64,000 nt of DNA from NCBI RefSeq assembly GCF_006335015.1, contig NZ_VDGT01000024.1, positions 1 through 64,000 of the forward strand. The letters run 5' to 3'. Made by a program: the position numbers and the translations under genes. The notes under the pieces are model-generated. The model had not been told where the DNA came from. It ran no database searches and saw only the letters and a list, made by a program, of their open reading frames with translations. Source of the DNA: Streptomyces sedi (GTDB taxonomy: Bacteria > Actinomycetota > Actinomycetes > Streptomycetales > Streptomycetaceae). Within the stretch, counting starts at the first letter, position 1. Every line of letters begins with the position of its first letter. Below, one piece after another: positions 52,981 through 62,244 of the stretch.

Positions 52981-53099
52981 GACCGTTCCTCGGTCGCGGG
53001 GTCGGCCGGTCGCCCGGCTCCCGCTCACCCGTGTGCTCCCCGGGACCCCCGAGGTCCCGGGCGGAGGGGGTGCTCTCTCCTTCTCGCTCCTCGCGACTC

Positions 53100-54005
53100 C
53101 TACTCCTCGACCATCAGTCCGCGCCGCAGCTTCCCGAGGGTCTTCGACAGCAGCCGCGAGACGTGCATCTGCGAGATGCCCAGCTCCTCGCCGATCTCCG
53201 ACTGCGTCATGTTCGCCACGAAGCGCAGCGACAGGATCTTTCGGTCGCGCGGCGCGAGCTGCGCGATCAGGGGCTTCAACGACTCGATGTACTCGATGCC
53301 TTCGAGGCCGTGGTCCTCGTAGCCGATCCGGTCGGCCAACGCGCCCTCCGCGTCGTCCTCCTCCGGCTGGGCGTCCAGGGAGCTCGCGGTGTAGGCGTTG
53401 GAGGCGGCCATCCCCTCCACGACCTCCTCCTCGGAGAGCCCGAGGCGTTCGGCCAGCTCGGTCACGGTCGGGGAGCGGTCCAGCTTCTGGGCCAGCTCGT
53501 CACCCGCCTTGGCCAGGTCGAGACGGAGTTCCTGGAGCCGGCGGGGAACCCGCACCGACCAGGAGGTGTCCCGGAAGAAGCGCTTGATCTCGCCGACGAT
53601 CGTCGGCATCGCGAAGGTGGGGAACTCCACGCCGCGCTCGGCGTCGAAGCGGTCGATCGCCTTGATCAGGCCGATCGTGCCGACCTGGATGATGTCCTCC
53701 ATCGGCTCGCTGCGGGAACGGAACCGGGCGGCGGCGAACTTCACCAGCGCCAGGTTGAGTTCCACCAGCGTGTTCCGCACGTACGCGTACTCGTGGGTGC
53801 CTTCCTCCAGGTCCCGCAGGCGGAGGAAGAGGCTCTTGGACAGCTCCCGCGCGTCCAACGGCGCCACCTGGTCGAAGGGCGGCAGCTCGGGCAGCGCCGC
53901 GAGCACGTCGTCGGCGTCGGCCGCCGTGGCCGCGGGCGCCGGGTCCTCGACGGCCTTCGCGGGGGCGTCGGTGTGCGGTTCGTGGGTACGAGGGGCCGGT
54001 GACAT
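53100..54005 (-). CDS. SigB/SigF-family RNA polymerase sigma factor
   Basis: A 301-residue group III sigma factor. Region 2 (LVKFAAARFRSRSEPMEDIIQVGTIGLIKAIDRF spans it; ends given as LVKFAAARFRSRS and GLIKAIDRF) binds core and the -10; region 3 PRRLQELRLDLAKAGDELAQ follows; region 4 DRKILSLRFVANMTQSEIGE reads the -35. The N-terminal about 50 residues are a disordered Ala/Pro tail. ATG 54005 has GGAGG at 7 nt. The divergent STAS gene and next ATPase gene supply the partner-switch control, so it is a stress or differentiation sigma factor. From gene order it may correspond to S. coelicolor SigI. Confidence 0.9.
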   Translation of the reverse strand: MSPAPRTHEPHTDAPAKAVEDPAPAATAADADDVLAALPELPPFDQVAPLDARELSKSLFLRLRDLEEGTHEYAYVRNTLVELNLALVKFAAARFRSRSEPMEDIIQVGTIGLIKAIDRFDAERGVEFPTFAMPTIVGEIKRFFRDTSWSVRVPRRLQELRLDLAKAGDELAQKLDRSPTVTELAERLGLSEEEVVEGMAASNAYTASSLDAQPEEDDAEGALADRIGYEDHGLEGIEYIESLKPLIAQLAPRDRKILSLRFVANMTQSEIGEELGISQMHVSRLLSKTLGKLRRGLMVEE

Positions 54006-54252
54006 GGTGTTGTCCTCCGTAGTCTCTCGGCGTATGGCCGCCGAAGCCGTGACGTGCACTGGGGGTGCGGCGCCTCCAAGCCGGTTCGGAAACTAGGTGC
54101 TCTTCTAGCCCTACCCGGATTTCGGTAACTATGGCAAGTCTGCTACGCCCGAATTGCGCGGAAAGTCGGGCCTGTTAGGGTGCCGGACCGGGCTTCCAGA
54201 GGCTAAGGTTTCGAACCTAGCCAGCAGAGCGCTCCAATGAGAAGGGGGCCGC

Positions 54253-54633
54253 ATGGACCGCGGAATGCCGGGCGAGCAGTACCGGCGTGGTCTGACGGTC
54301 GACGTTCGGCGCGCGGCGGGCTCCGTCGTGATCGCGCCCGCCGGTGAACTCGATCACCATTCCGCCGAGAAGCTTCGCACCGCGTTGCACGAGTGCACGG
54401 CTGCCGGAGAGGCGCGGATTGTTGTCGACTGCTCCGGTTTGGAGTTCTGTGACTCGACCGGGCTGAATGTGCTTCTCGCCACACGCGTCGAGGCCGAGGA
54501 GGCGGGTGGCGCGGTACATCTGGCCGAAATGCCGCCGATCGTCGCGAGAATTATGGAGATAACGGGCGCCAGCGCCGTGTTCACGGTCCACGCGACCCTG
54601 GACGAGGCCCTGGCCGTCCCCTCCGACGACTGA
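54253..54633 (+). CDS. STAS-domain anti-sigma factor antagonist
   Basis: A 126-residue SpoIIAA/RsbV-like protein. The phosphorylatable Ser68 is in the conserved SGLEFCDSTGLNVLL, and APAGELDHHSAEKL is the first beta-strand block. Unphosphorylated, such proteins bind the anti-sigma kinase and free the sigma factor. It is divergent from the sigma gene, sharing a 247-nt promoter region that holds a near-palindrome AGGTTTCGAACCT (54203-54215). GAAGGGG precedes the ATG. Confidence 0.9.
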   Translation: MDRGMPGEQYRRGLTVDVRRAAGSVVIAPAGELDHHSAEKLRTALHECTAAGEARIVVDCSGLEFCDSTGLNVLLATRVEAEEAGGAVHLAEMPPIVARIMEITGASAVFTVHATLDEALAVPSDD

Positions 54634-54884
54634 AGCCCCGGTGAGGGCCGCTGTACGGCGCCTCGCTCTCCCGTCACACTGTCTCTGACGGCGCACGTCG
54701 GAGCCGCGGGACGCCGTCCGGGCGATTGCCCCGAAGGGGCGGGTGTGCGACCCATACCTCCGGGCAGGAGACCCCTCAGCGCCGAGCCGGACCGAACGGA
54801 ACGAACCCGGCGAACGGCTCGTTTGAGGAAGCGCCGCCCCGGGGCGGGCGTGAGGATGGCTGACGATGGCTAGGGGAGGCGTGC

Positions 54885-55376
54885 ATGGGGACGACTCGAC
54901 CGCGCCCCGCTGACGACCAGGGCGCGCACCGGCACCCGGTTGTCTCCGAGGAGTCGGTGCGGCAGGTGCGCAGGCTCCGGCTGATCGGGACGAACGGAGT
55001 GGTCTCCAGGGCACGCGAGTTCACGCGCCAGGCGCTCCACGACTGGGGTTGGCTGCCCACCGGCGACGAGGAGCAGACCGCCGCCGTCGAGGATGTGCTG
55101 CTGGTCGTCTCCGAGCTGGTGACCAACGCCTGTCTGCACGCCGGGGGCCCCGAGGAGCTGCGGATAGGCCGGGGCGTGAAGCTGGTGCGGATCGAGGTGC
55201 TCGACCGGGGCGAGGGGACCCCGGCGCCGCGTTCCACCCGGATGCCGGGCCGGCCGGGCGGGCACGGGATGTTCATCGTGCAGCGGCTCTGCCTGGACTG
55301 GGGGGTGGCCCAGGAGGCGGAGGCCGCGGGCAAGACGGTGTGGGCCGAGCTGGGGGCCCCGGTTCCGGACCGGTAG
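54885..55376 (+). CDS. RsbW-like ATP-binding anti-sigma regulatory protein
   Basis: A 163-residue protein with a single HATPase_c_2 domain: N box LLVVSELVTNACLHAGG, D box VEVLDRGEGTP-like IEVLDRGEGTP, and G box GRPGGHGMFIVQRL. Such small kinases bind sigma factors of the SigB family and phosphorylate STAS antagonists. It is 251 nt behind the STAS gene and most likely completes this partner-switch module, although Streptomyces has many such ATPases. An alternative is a role with another sigma factor. Confidence 0.85.
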   Translation: MGTTRPRPADDQGAHRHPVVSEESVRQVRRLRLIGTNGVVSRAREFTRQALHDWGWLPTGDEEQTAAVEDVLLVVSELVTNACLHAGGPEELRIGRGVKLVRIEVLDRGEGTPAPRSTRMPGRPGGHGMFIVQRLCLDWGVAQEAEAAGKTVWAELGAPVPDR

Positions 55377-55528
55377 CGCCGCAGCGGGAGACGTTCGCCC
55401 CGTTCGCCGCCCTGAAGACGGTACGAGGCCCCGCCCCGGAGCGCGTCCGCGCGTTCCCCCGCCTGCGTCGGTGCCCTTCGTTCCGGGACCTGCCGTGCCG
55501 ACAGGGCCCTTGCGTCTACCATCAGCCC

Positions 55529-56206
<678 letters not shown>

Positions 56207-56215
56207 GCGGGTCCC

Positions 56216-57469
56216 GTGCGCCGTCGTCTGATCAACTCCACGCTCTCGGTCGTCCTCGTGGTGATCGCGGTGTTCGGGGTCTCGCTGTTCCTGGTGGAGA
56301 CCCGCACCATCGAGGCCAGCGCCAGGGACCGGCTGGAGGCGGAGACGGCGCGGCTGCTGGCCGACGTGGAGAGCCGGATCGCCTCGGGCGAGCCGATCAC
56401 CGCCAAGGAGATGGCGGCCTCCGCGCCGCCCGACCGGCACGTCGTGATCGACCTGCTCGGCCAGCCCCCGATCCAGCTCGGCCCGGCGGCCGGCGAGAAC
56501 CCGATGGAGAGCACCGAGACCGGCGCGCACGGCGAGACCGTCTCCGTGCAGCAGCCGAGGAGCGTCGTCAGCAACGAGATCGGGCGGATGCTGATGATCA
56601 TCCTGGTGGTCTCGCTGCTGGCGGTGGCGGCGGCGGCGCTGCTCGCGGTGCGGCAGGCGCGCCGGGTCTCGGCGCCGCTGACCGACCTCGCCGAGACCGC
56701 CGAACGCCTCGGCTCCGGCGACCCGCGCCCCCGCCACCGCCGCTACGGGGTTCCGGAGCTGGACCGGGTGGCGGACGTGCTGGACACCAGCGCCGAGCGG
56801 ATCGCACGGATGCTGACCGCCGAACGCCGGCTCGCCGCCGACGCCTCCCACCAGCTGCGCACCCCGCTGACGGCGCTCTCCATGCGCCTGGAGGAGATCA
56901 TCGCGACCGAGGACGTGGACACGGTCAAGGAGGAGGCGACCGTCGCCCTGTCCCAGGTCGAGCGGCTGACCGACGTGGTGCAGCGGCTGCTGACCAACTC
57001 CCGTGACCCGCGGCTGGGTTCGGCCGTGGGCTTCGACCTGGACGAGGTGGTCGCCCAGCAGGTCGAGGAGTGGCGGCCGGCCTACCGGGGCGCGGGCCGG
57101 GCCATCGTGCACTCCGGCAAGCAGGAGCTGCGCGCCGTCGGCACCCCGGGCGCGGTGGCGCAGGTGCTGGCGACGCTGGTGGAGAACGCGCTGATGCACG
57201 GCGCCGGAACGGTCGCGCTGCGCAGCCGCGTCACCGGCAACCAGGTGGTGGTCGAGGTCACCGACGAGGGGCCGGGGGTGGCGAAGGAGCTGGGCGCCCG
57301 GGTCTTCGAACGCACGGTGAGTGGCCGGAACTCGACGGGCCTGGGGCTCGCCGTCGCCCGCGACCTGGCGGAGGCGGACGGCGGCCGGCTGGAGTTGCTG
57401 GGGCTCTCCCCGCCGGTCTTCGCGCTCTTCCTCAGCCGCGAGGCGGAGGGCAGCGAGTTCGTCCCCTAA
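56216..57469 (+). CDS. sensor histidine kinase, EnvZ/PhoR type
   Basis: A 417-residue membrane kinase. Two membrane helices (LINSTLSVVLVVIAVFGVSL and MLMIILVVSLLAVAAAALLA) bound an extracytoplasmic sensor of about 85 residues. HAMP follows, then HisKA with His212 in ADASHQLRTPLTAL, and HATPase_c (VENALMHGAGTVAL, DEGPGVAKEL, GLGLAVARDLAEADGG). It phosphorylates the regulator encoded 9 nt upstream. GTG start. The sensor domain shows no known ligand motif. Confidence 0.93.
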   Translation: MRRRLINSTLSVVLVVIAVFGVSLFLVETRTIEASARDRLEAETARLLADVESRIASGEPITAKEMAASAPPDRHVVIDLLGQPPIQLGPAAGENPMESTETGAHGETVSVQQPRSVVSNEIGRMLMIILVVSLLAVAAAALLAVRQARRVSAPLTDLAETAERLGSGDPRPRHRRYGVPELDRVADVLDTSAERIARMLTAERRLAADASHQLRTPLTALSMRLEEIIATEDVDTVKEEATVALSQVERLTDVVQRLLTNSRDPRLGSAVGFDLDEVVAQQVEEWRPAYRGAGRAIVHSGKQELRAVGTPGAVAQVLATLVENALMHGAGTVALRSRVTGNQVVVEVTDEGPGVAKELGARVFERTVSGRNSTGLGLAVARDLAEADGGRLELLGLSPPVFALFLSREAEGSEFVP

Positions 57470-57524
57470 CCCTGGAATCCGCTACCCCTGGAATCCGCGG
57501 GTCCCCGCGCGGGCGGGCCGGCGC

Positions 57525-58019
57525 TCAGCGTGGCGCGGCGGAGCCCACGGGGTGGGCCGGCTGTTCCCGCTCGTCCGAGGCCCGGCGGAAGACCCAGGTG
57601 CGGTAGGACCAGAAGCGGAAGAGCGAGCCGATGCCGAGGCCGACCACGTTCTTCGCCAGGTTGTCGGCGAGCGCCGAGGTGAAGCCGAGACCGTAGTGGG
57701 AGAGGGCCAGCACGCCGTTCTCGATGACCATACCGACGCAGGAGAAGAGCACGAAGAGCGCGATCTCGCGGCGGCGGCCCGAGCGGTCGCGGTGGCGGTA
57801 GGTCCAGTAGCGGTTGCCCACGTAGTTGGTGCAGATGGCGGCCGAGGTGGCGATCACGCCGGAGCGGATCGGGGCCAGGCCGAGCACCTGGGCGCAGACG
57901 TTGAAGACGACCACGTTGACCAGGAAGCCGAACGCTCCCACCGTGCCGAACTTCGCCGCCTCCCTGGCGACGCCGCGCAGTCTGTCCCGGAGCGGACGCC
58001 CCTCGTTCATGCTCGCCAT
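57525..58019 (-). CDS. GtrA-family membrane protein
   Basis: A 164-residue protein with four helices: FGTVGAFGFLVNVVVFNVC, a second beginning VIATSAAICTNYVGN, IALFVLFSCVGMVIENGVLA and NVVGLGIGSLFRFWSY. YVGNRYWTYRHRDR is the family signature. GtrA proteins are thought to flip or handle undecaprenyl-linked sugars for wall polymer modification. Start uncertain among GTG 58028 and ATGs at 58019 and 58010. It is convergent with the kinase gene. Confidence 0.88.
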   Translation of the reverse strand: MASMNEGRPLRDRLRGVAREAAKFGTVGAFGFLVNVVVFNVCAQVLGLAPIRSGVIATSAAICTNYVGNRYWTYRHRDRSGRRREIALFVLFSCVGMVIENGVLALSHYGLGFTSALADNLAKNVVGLGIGSLFRFWSYRTWVFRRASDEREQPAHPVGSAAPR

Positions 58020-58077
58020 GCTAACCACGGCGCCCGGTCGGCCACCGCGACCGGCGGGCGGGCCCGGCCCCCGCCGC

Positions 58078-58554
58078 TCACCCGGCGTCGGCCACCTCGA
58101 CGTCGAAGGCGCGGTCCGTCTCCGGCTCGTGTTCGCCGCGGTAGAGCCGGGTCAGGGTGATCGTGGTCGCGCCGGGGGCGACGGCCTCGAAGCGCAGCAG
58201 CCGGGTCCCTCCGCTGCCCACCTGATCGGGTTCGTCCGTCTCGAAGTCGTCTCCGTCCGCCCGCACCACGGAGTCGTCCGGTTCGGGATCGATCAGTGTC
58301 CACGCGTGACCGACGGATGGGTTCTCGCGCAGCGCCAGCACAAAGCTCTCGCCCGCCTCGACCTCGACCGGCTCCGCCGGGTCGTCGAACCGCGCCTCCT
58401 CGGAGGAGCCCCCGTCCCCGCAGCCGGTAGCAGCGAGCAGCAGGGCCAGGGCCGCGGCGACCGGCCCCGCGACCCGCCGGCGGGTGCCCCTCGTGCCGTC
58501 CCGCGCCCCGGCGCGCGTCCCGCGCCCGCTTCGCACGCCCCCGGTGCCCTTCAC
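58078..58554 (-). CDS. chagasin-like (I42) protease inhibitor lipoprotein
   Basis: A 158-residue exported protein. A basic N-region leads to the hydrophobic VAGPVAAALALLLAATGC with lipobox Cys, so it is lipid-anchored outside the membrane. The mature part resembles chagasin/I42 cysteine-protease inhibitors: ENPSVGHAWTL matches the L2 loop consensus NPTTGY-W, and LLRFEAVAPGATTITLTRLY the central strands with the L4/L6-like YRGEHEPETDRAF. The start is uncertain (GTG 58554 or 58563; the frame continues to 58725). Probable target, a papain-like protease, is unknown. Confidence 0.7.
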   Translation of the reverse strand: MKGTGGVRSGRGTRAGARDGTRGTRRRVAGPVAAALALLLAATGCGDGGSSEEARFDDPAEPVEVEAGESFVLALRENPSVGHAWTLIDPEPDDSVVRADGDDFETDEPDQVGSGGTRLLRFEAVAPGATTITLTRLYRGEHEPETDRAFDVEVADAG

Positions 58555-58718
58555 GTCTCCCACGCCCCTCGTGTCACACGCCGTTCCTTCGGTGACGCGC
58601 TGTGCGCGCCGGGCGACCGACCGCCGGGGCCGGCCACCACCAGCAGTGACGTGGTGGCGGGGCGTCGCGGTTCCGGCCCGGGGAAGGGGCCCGGCGGGCG
58701 CCGGATACGCTGGGGCGC

Positions 58719-59858
58719 GTGACATTTCCCGTGGTCGGCATGGTCGGAGGCGGTCAGCTCGCCCGTATGACCCATGAGGCGGGCATCCCGCTCGGTATCG
58801 GTTTCAGGCTGCTCAGCGACACCCCGCAGGACTCGGCGGCGCGGGTGGTGAACGACGTGGTGGTCGGCGACTACCGCGATCTCGCCACGCTGCGTGCGTT
58901 CGCCAAGGGGTGCGACGTGATCACCTTCGATCACGAACATGTGCCGACAGAGCATTTGCGCGCCCTGGAGGCCGACGGCATCCCGGTGCGCCCCGGGCCG
59001 GACGCCCTGGTGCACGCGCAGGACAAGGGCGTGATGCGCGCCCGGCTGACCGCACTCGGTGTGGCCTGCCCGCGCCACCGGATCGTGACCGACCCGGCCG
59101 ACGCGGTCAGGTTCGCCGACGAGATCGGCGGCTTCCCCGTCGTGTTGAAGACGGTGCGCGGCGGCTACGACGGCAAGGGCGTGTGGCTGGTGCGCTCCGA
59201 GGAGGAGGCCGCGGACGCCTTCCGCGCCGGGGTGCCGGTGCTGGGCGAGGAGCGCGTGGCGTTCCGCCGCGAGCTGGCGGCCAACGTGGTGCGCTCCCCC
59301 CACGGGCAGGCGGTCGCCTACCCCGTGGTGGAGTCGCGCCAGGTGGACGGCGTCTGCGACACGGTGATCGCCCCCGCGCCCGGGCTGGCGCCCGCGCTCT
59401 CCGCGCACGCGCAGGAGATGGCGCTGCGGATCGCCGGCGAGCTGGGTGTGGTCGGGCATCTCGCGGTCGAGCTGTTCGAGACCGAGGACGGCCGGGTGCT
59501 GGTCAACGAGCTGGCGATGCGCCCCCACAACTCGGGCCACTGGACCCAGGACGGCGCCGTGACCTCGCAGTTCGCCAACCATCTGCGCGCCGTGCTCGAC
59601 CTTCCGCTGGGCGACCCCCGGCCGCGCGCGCCCTGGAGCGTGATGGCCAACGTGCTCGGCGGCGACTACCCGGAGATGTACCCGGCCTATCTGCACTGCA
59701 TGGCCAGGGACCCGGGGCTGAAGATCCACATGTACGGCAAGGGCGTCCGCCCGGGGCGCAAGGTGGGGCATGTCACGACCTTCGGGGACGACCTCGACGA
59801 GGTGACCGGGCGCGCCCGCCACGCCGCCGACTACCTGCGCGGGCTCATCGACGAGTGA
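58719..59858 (+). CDS. purK: N5-carboxyaminoimidazole ribonucleotide synthase
   Basis: A 379-residue ATP-grasp enzyme of purine synthesis that carboxylates aminoimidazole ribonucleotide at N5 with ATP and bicarbonate. The pre-ATP-grasp GMVGGGQLARMTHEAG, ATP-grasp FPVVLKTVRGGYDGKGVWLV, VELFETEDGRVLVNELAMRP and HNSGHWTQDG-like NSGHWTQDGAVTSQF are present. GTG start at the family position. purE follows 135 nt later, consistent with shared transcription. Confidence 0.96.
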   Translation: MTFPVVGMVGGGQLARMTHEAGIPLGIGFRLLSDTPQDSAARVVNDVVVGDYRDLATLRAFAKGCDVITFDHEHVPTEHLRALEADGIPVRPGPDALVHAQDKGVMRARLTALGVACPRHRIVTDPADAVRFADEIGGFPVVLKTVRGGYDGKGVWLVRSEEEAADAFRAGVPVLGEERVAFRRELAANVVRSPHGQAVAYPVVESRQVDGVCDTVIAPAPGLAPALSAHAQEMALRIAGELGVVGHLAVELFETEDGRVLVNELAMRPHNSGHWTQDGAVTSQFANHLRAVLDLPLGDPRPRAPWSVMANVLGGDYPEMYPAYLHCMARDPGLKIHMYGKGVRPGRKVGHVTTFGDDLDEVTGRARHAADYLRGLIDE

Positions 59859-59993
59859 CCGCCCGGCGGGCGACCGCGCCGCCCGGCCACGGGTGGGCCG
59901 GGCGAGGACGTGCCGGAGGGCGGCCGGACGAGCGGCCCGACGAGCTGCCGAGCGCACCAGCCAGAACGACCAACCGACGACGAACGGTGAGGC

Positions 59994-60521
59994 ATGAGTG
60001 AAACCCCGGCCCCGCGGGTGGGCATCGTGATGGGCTCCGACTCCGACTGGCCGGTGATGCGGGCGGCGGCCGAGGCGCTGGACGAGTTCGGCATCGCCTA
60101 CGAGGCCGACGTGGTCTCCGCGCACCGGATGCCGACCGAGATGGTCGCCTACGGTCAGGAAGCGGCCGACCGTGGTCTTTCCGTGATCATCGCCGGTGCC
60201 GGCGGTGCCGCTCATCTGCCGGGAATGCTCGCCTCGTTGACCCCGCTGCCGGTGATCGGCGTCCCCGTGCCGCTGAAGCACCTGGACGGCATGGACTCGC
60301 TGCTGTCCATCGTGCAGATGCCGGCCGGGGTGCCCGTCGCGACGGTCTCGGTCGGCGGCGCGCGCAACGCCGGGCTGCTGGCGGCGCGCGTGCTGGGGGC
60401 CACCGACCCCGCGGTGCGCGCGCGGATGGCCGCGTTCCAGGACCAACTGCGCGACCAGGCCAGGGAGAAGGGACGCCGGCTGCGCGACTCCCTCAAGCGC
60501 CCCGAGGAGGGAACCCGATGA
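59994..60521 (+). CDS. purE: N5-carboxyaminoimidazole ribonucleotide mutase
   Basis: A 175-residue class I PurE that moves the carboxylate from N5 to C4. GIVMGSDSDWPVMRAAAEAL binds the phosphate, SAHRMPTEM carries the catalytic His, and IAGAGGAAHLPGMLASLTPL closes the site. It works directly after PurK. Its stop overlaps the dipeptidase ATG by 4 bp, so that gene is translationally coupled. Length is normal for an octameric class I enzyme. Confidence 0.97.
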   Translation: MSETPAPRVGIVMGSDSDWPVMRAAAEALDEFGIAYEADVVSAHRMPTEMVAYGQEAADRGLSVIIAGAGGAAHLPGMLASLTPLPVIGVPVPLKHLDGMDSLLSIVQMPAGVPVATVSVGGARNAGLLAARVLGATDPAVRARMAAFQDQLRDQAREKGRRLRDSLKRPEEGTR

Positions 60522-61723
60522 GCGACACCACCGCGCGGCTCGCCGAGGCCAGAGAGCTGCTCGCCGAGTATCCGCTGGTCGACGGCCACAACGACCTGCC
60601 CTGGGCGCTGCGCGAGACGGTCGGCTACGACCTCGACCGCGCCGACATCGCGGGGGACCTCACGGGCCGTCTCCACACCGACCTGCGCCGGCTGCGCGCC
60701 GGCGGGGTCGGCGCGCAGTTCTGGTCGGTCTATGTGCCGGCCTCGCTGAGCGGCGACGACGCGGTCAGCGCCTGCCTCGAACAGATCGACGTGGTCGGCC
60801 GGCTGCTGGAGCGCTACCCGGCCGACCTGGCCCCGGCGCTGACCGCCGACGACATGGTGGCGGCCAGGGCGCAGGGGCGGATCGCCTCGTTGATGGGCGC
60901 CGAGGGCGGGCATTCCATCAACAACTCGCTGGCGACGCTGCGCGCTTTCCACCGGCTCGGCGTGCGCTATATGACGCTCACCCACAACTCGACGATCGAC
61001 TGGGCGGATTCCGCGACCGACGACCCGGCGCACCACGGTCTCAGCGCTTTCGGCGAGGAGGTCGTGCGGGAGATGAACCGCGTCGGAATGCTGGTCGACC
61101 TCTCGCATGTCTCCGCCGACGTGATGCGGGACGCGCTGCGGGTCACCGAGGCTCCGGTGATCTTCTCGCACTCCTCGGCGCGCGCGGTCTGCGACCACCC
61201 GCGGAACGTCCCCGACGACGTGCTGGCCGCGCTGCCCGCCAACGGCGGGATCGCGATGGCCACGTTCGTCCCGAAGTTCGTTCTCCCCGAGGCGATCGAG
61301 TGGACCCGGCGGGCCGAGGCGAACATGACCGCGCACGGCTTCCACCCGCTGGACACCACGGAGCCGGCGATGCGGGTGCACCACGCCTTCGAGGAGGCGG
61401 ACCCGCGCCCGCTGGCCACCCCCGCCACCGTCGCCGACCACCTGGACCACATGCGCGAGGTGGCCGGCGTCGACCACATCGGGATCGGCGGCGACTACGA
61501 CGGGACGGCGTTCCTGCCGCGGGGCCTGGAGGATGTCTCCGGCTACCCGCTGCTGCTCGCCGAGCTGCTCGCACGCGGCTGGTCGCGCACCGACCTCTCC
61601 AAGCTGACCTGGGAGAACGCGGTGCGGGTGCTGCGGGAAGCGGAGACCGCCGCCGCCGACATCGCCGCGCGCCGCCCGGCTTCCCTGGCCACCATCCAGG
61701 AGCTGGACGGGCGCCCCGCCTGA
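60518..61723 (+). CDS. membrane dipeptidase, peptidase family M19
   Basis: A 401-residue renal-dipeptidase-like zinc enzyme. Metal ligands: DGHNDLPW (His/Asp), GAEGGHSINNSL (bridging Glu), VDLSHVSADVM and SHSSARAVCDHPRNVPDD (His pair), HIGIGGDYDG (Asp). It cleaves dipeptides including D-amino acid ones. There is no signal peptide, so it is cytoplasmic. Coupling to purE is conserved in Streptomyces as I recall, but its metabolic reason is unclear; a hairpin terminates the operon. Confidence 0.92.
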   Translation: MSDTTARLAEARELLAEYPLVDGHNDLPWALRETVGYDLDRADIAGDLTGRLHTDLRRLRAGGVGAQFWSVYVPASLSGDDAVSACLEQIDVVGRLLERYPADLAPALTADDMVAARAQGRIASLMGAEGGHSINNSLATLRAFHRLGVRYMTLTHNSTIDWADSATDDPAHHGLSAFGEEVVREMNRVGMLVDLSHVSADVMRDALRVTEAPVIFSHSSARAVCDHPRNVPDDVLAALPANGGIAMATFVPKFVLPEAIEWTRRAEANMTAHGFHPLDTTEPAMRVHHAFEEADPRPLATPATVADHLDHMREVAGVDHIGIGGDYDGTAFLPRGLEDVSGYPLLLAELLARGWSRTDLSKLTWENAVRVLREAETAAADIAARRPASLATIQELDGRPA

Positions 61724-61763
61724 CGGAACCAATCCGGCGAAGCCGACATAACACCGCGTCGTC

Positions 61764-61791
61764 CCGGCCCGTGACCTAACTCACGGGCCGG
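61764..61791 (+). terminator. terminator of the pur-dipeptidase operon
   Basis: A perfect 11-bp stem CCGGCCCGTGA with a 6-nt loop, 40 nt after the dipeptidase stop. The following stretch to 62041 shows no gene and probably holds the promoter of the riboswitch transcript. Confidence 0.7.
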
Positions 61792-62041
61792 ACGCCGTTC
61801 CCGACCGCCCGCGCGGTGGCCCTCCGGCCGGCGGGAGCGGAATTCCCCTCACTCGACGGGGAGTTGCTGACTTCCCGGCCGAATGCCGCCGTTGACGGTG
61901 TGAAAAACGATCAGAACGCAGAGTCATTCCGGTCGTCCGGTGATATTCGGGTCACGTTCCCCGCGTTCCCGAATTGTTGTCGCAGGCGAATGGGCGGGTT
62001 TAACGTTCGGTCCGCGTCGCACTCGCGGCGAGCCGCTCCGG

Positions 62042-62229
62042 ACGCCGAATCCTGTCACCGGAAGCGGGAAACGAGGTAAATCCGTCTGACAGGAGCGGGG
62101 GACCCAATTCCGCCGGACACGTTCCGGCTAGGGGTGAAGTCACGGCAGAACCACGCGCCCCGGAGGCGCGCGGCCGGCCGTGGCCGGGCACCACTCCGGC
62201 CCGAACCCGACAGCTCACCTCGCAGGCGT
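62042..62229 (+). promoter_or_regulatory. second c-di-AMP (ydaO-type) riboswitch
   Basis: The same aptamer blocks as at 24507 appear: ACGCCGAATCCTGTC, GACAGGAGCGGGGGACCCA, GGGGTGAAGTC, CCCGAACCCGACAGCTCACC and CTCGCAGGCGT. P1 pairs ACGCC (62042-62046) with GGCGT (62225-62229). The element ends 15 nt before the start codon of an M23/LysM endopeptidase, so it probably lowers that gene's expression when c-di-AMP is high. The peripheral stem differs from the first copy. Confidence 0.92.
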
Positions 62230-62244
62230 CGGAGAGGAGACCCC

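Noticed and set aside
57467..57497. Two neighbouring CCCTGGAATCCGC strings after the kinase gene
   Set aside because: A short two-copy tandem in a 55-nt gap; too little to claim a regulatory or mobile element.
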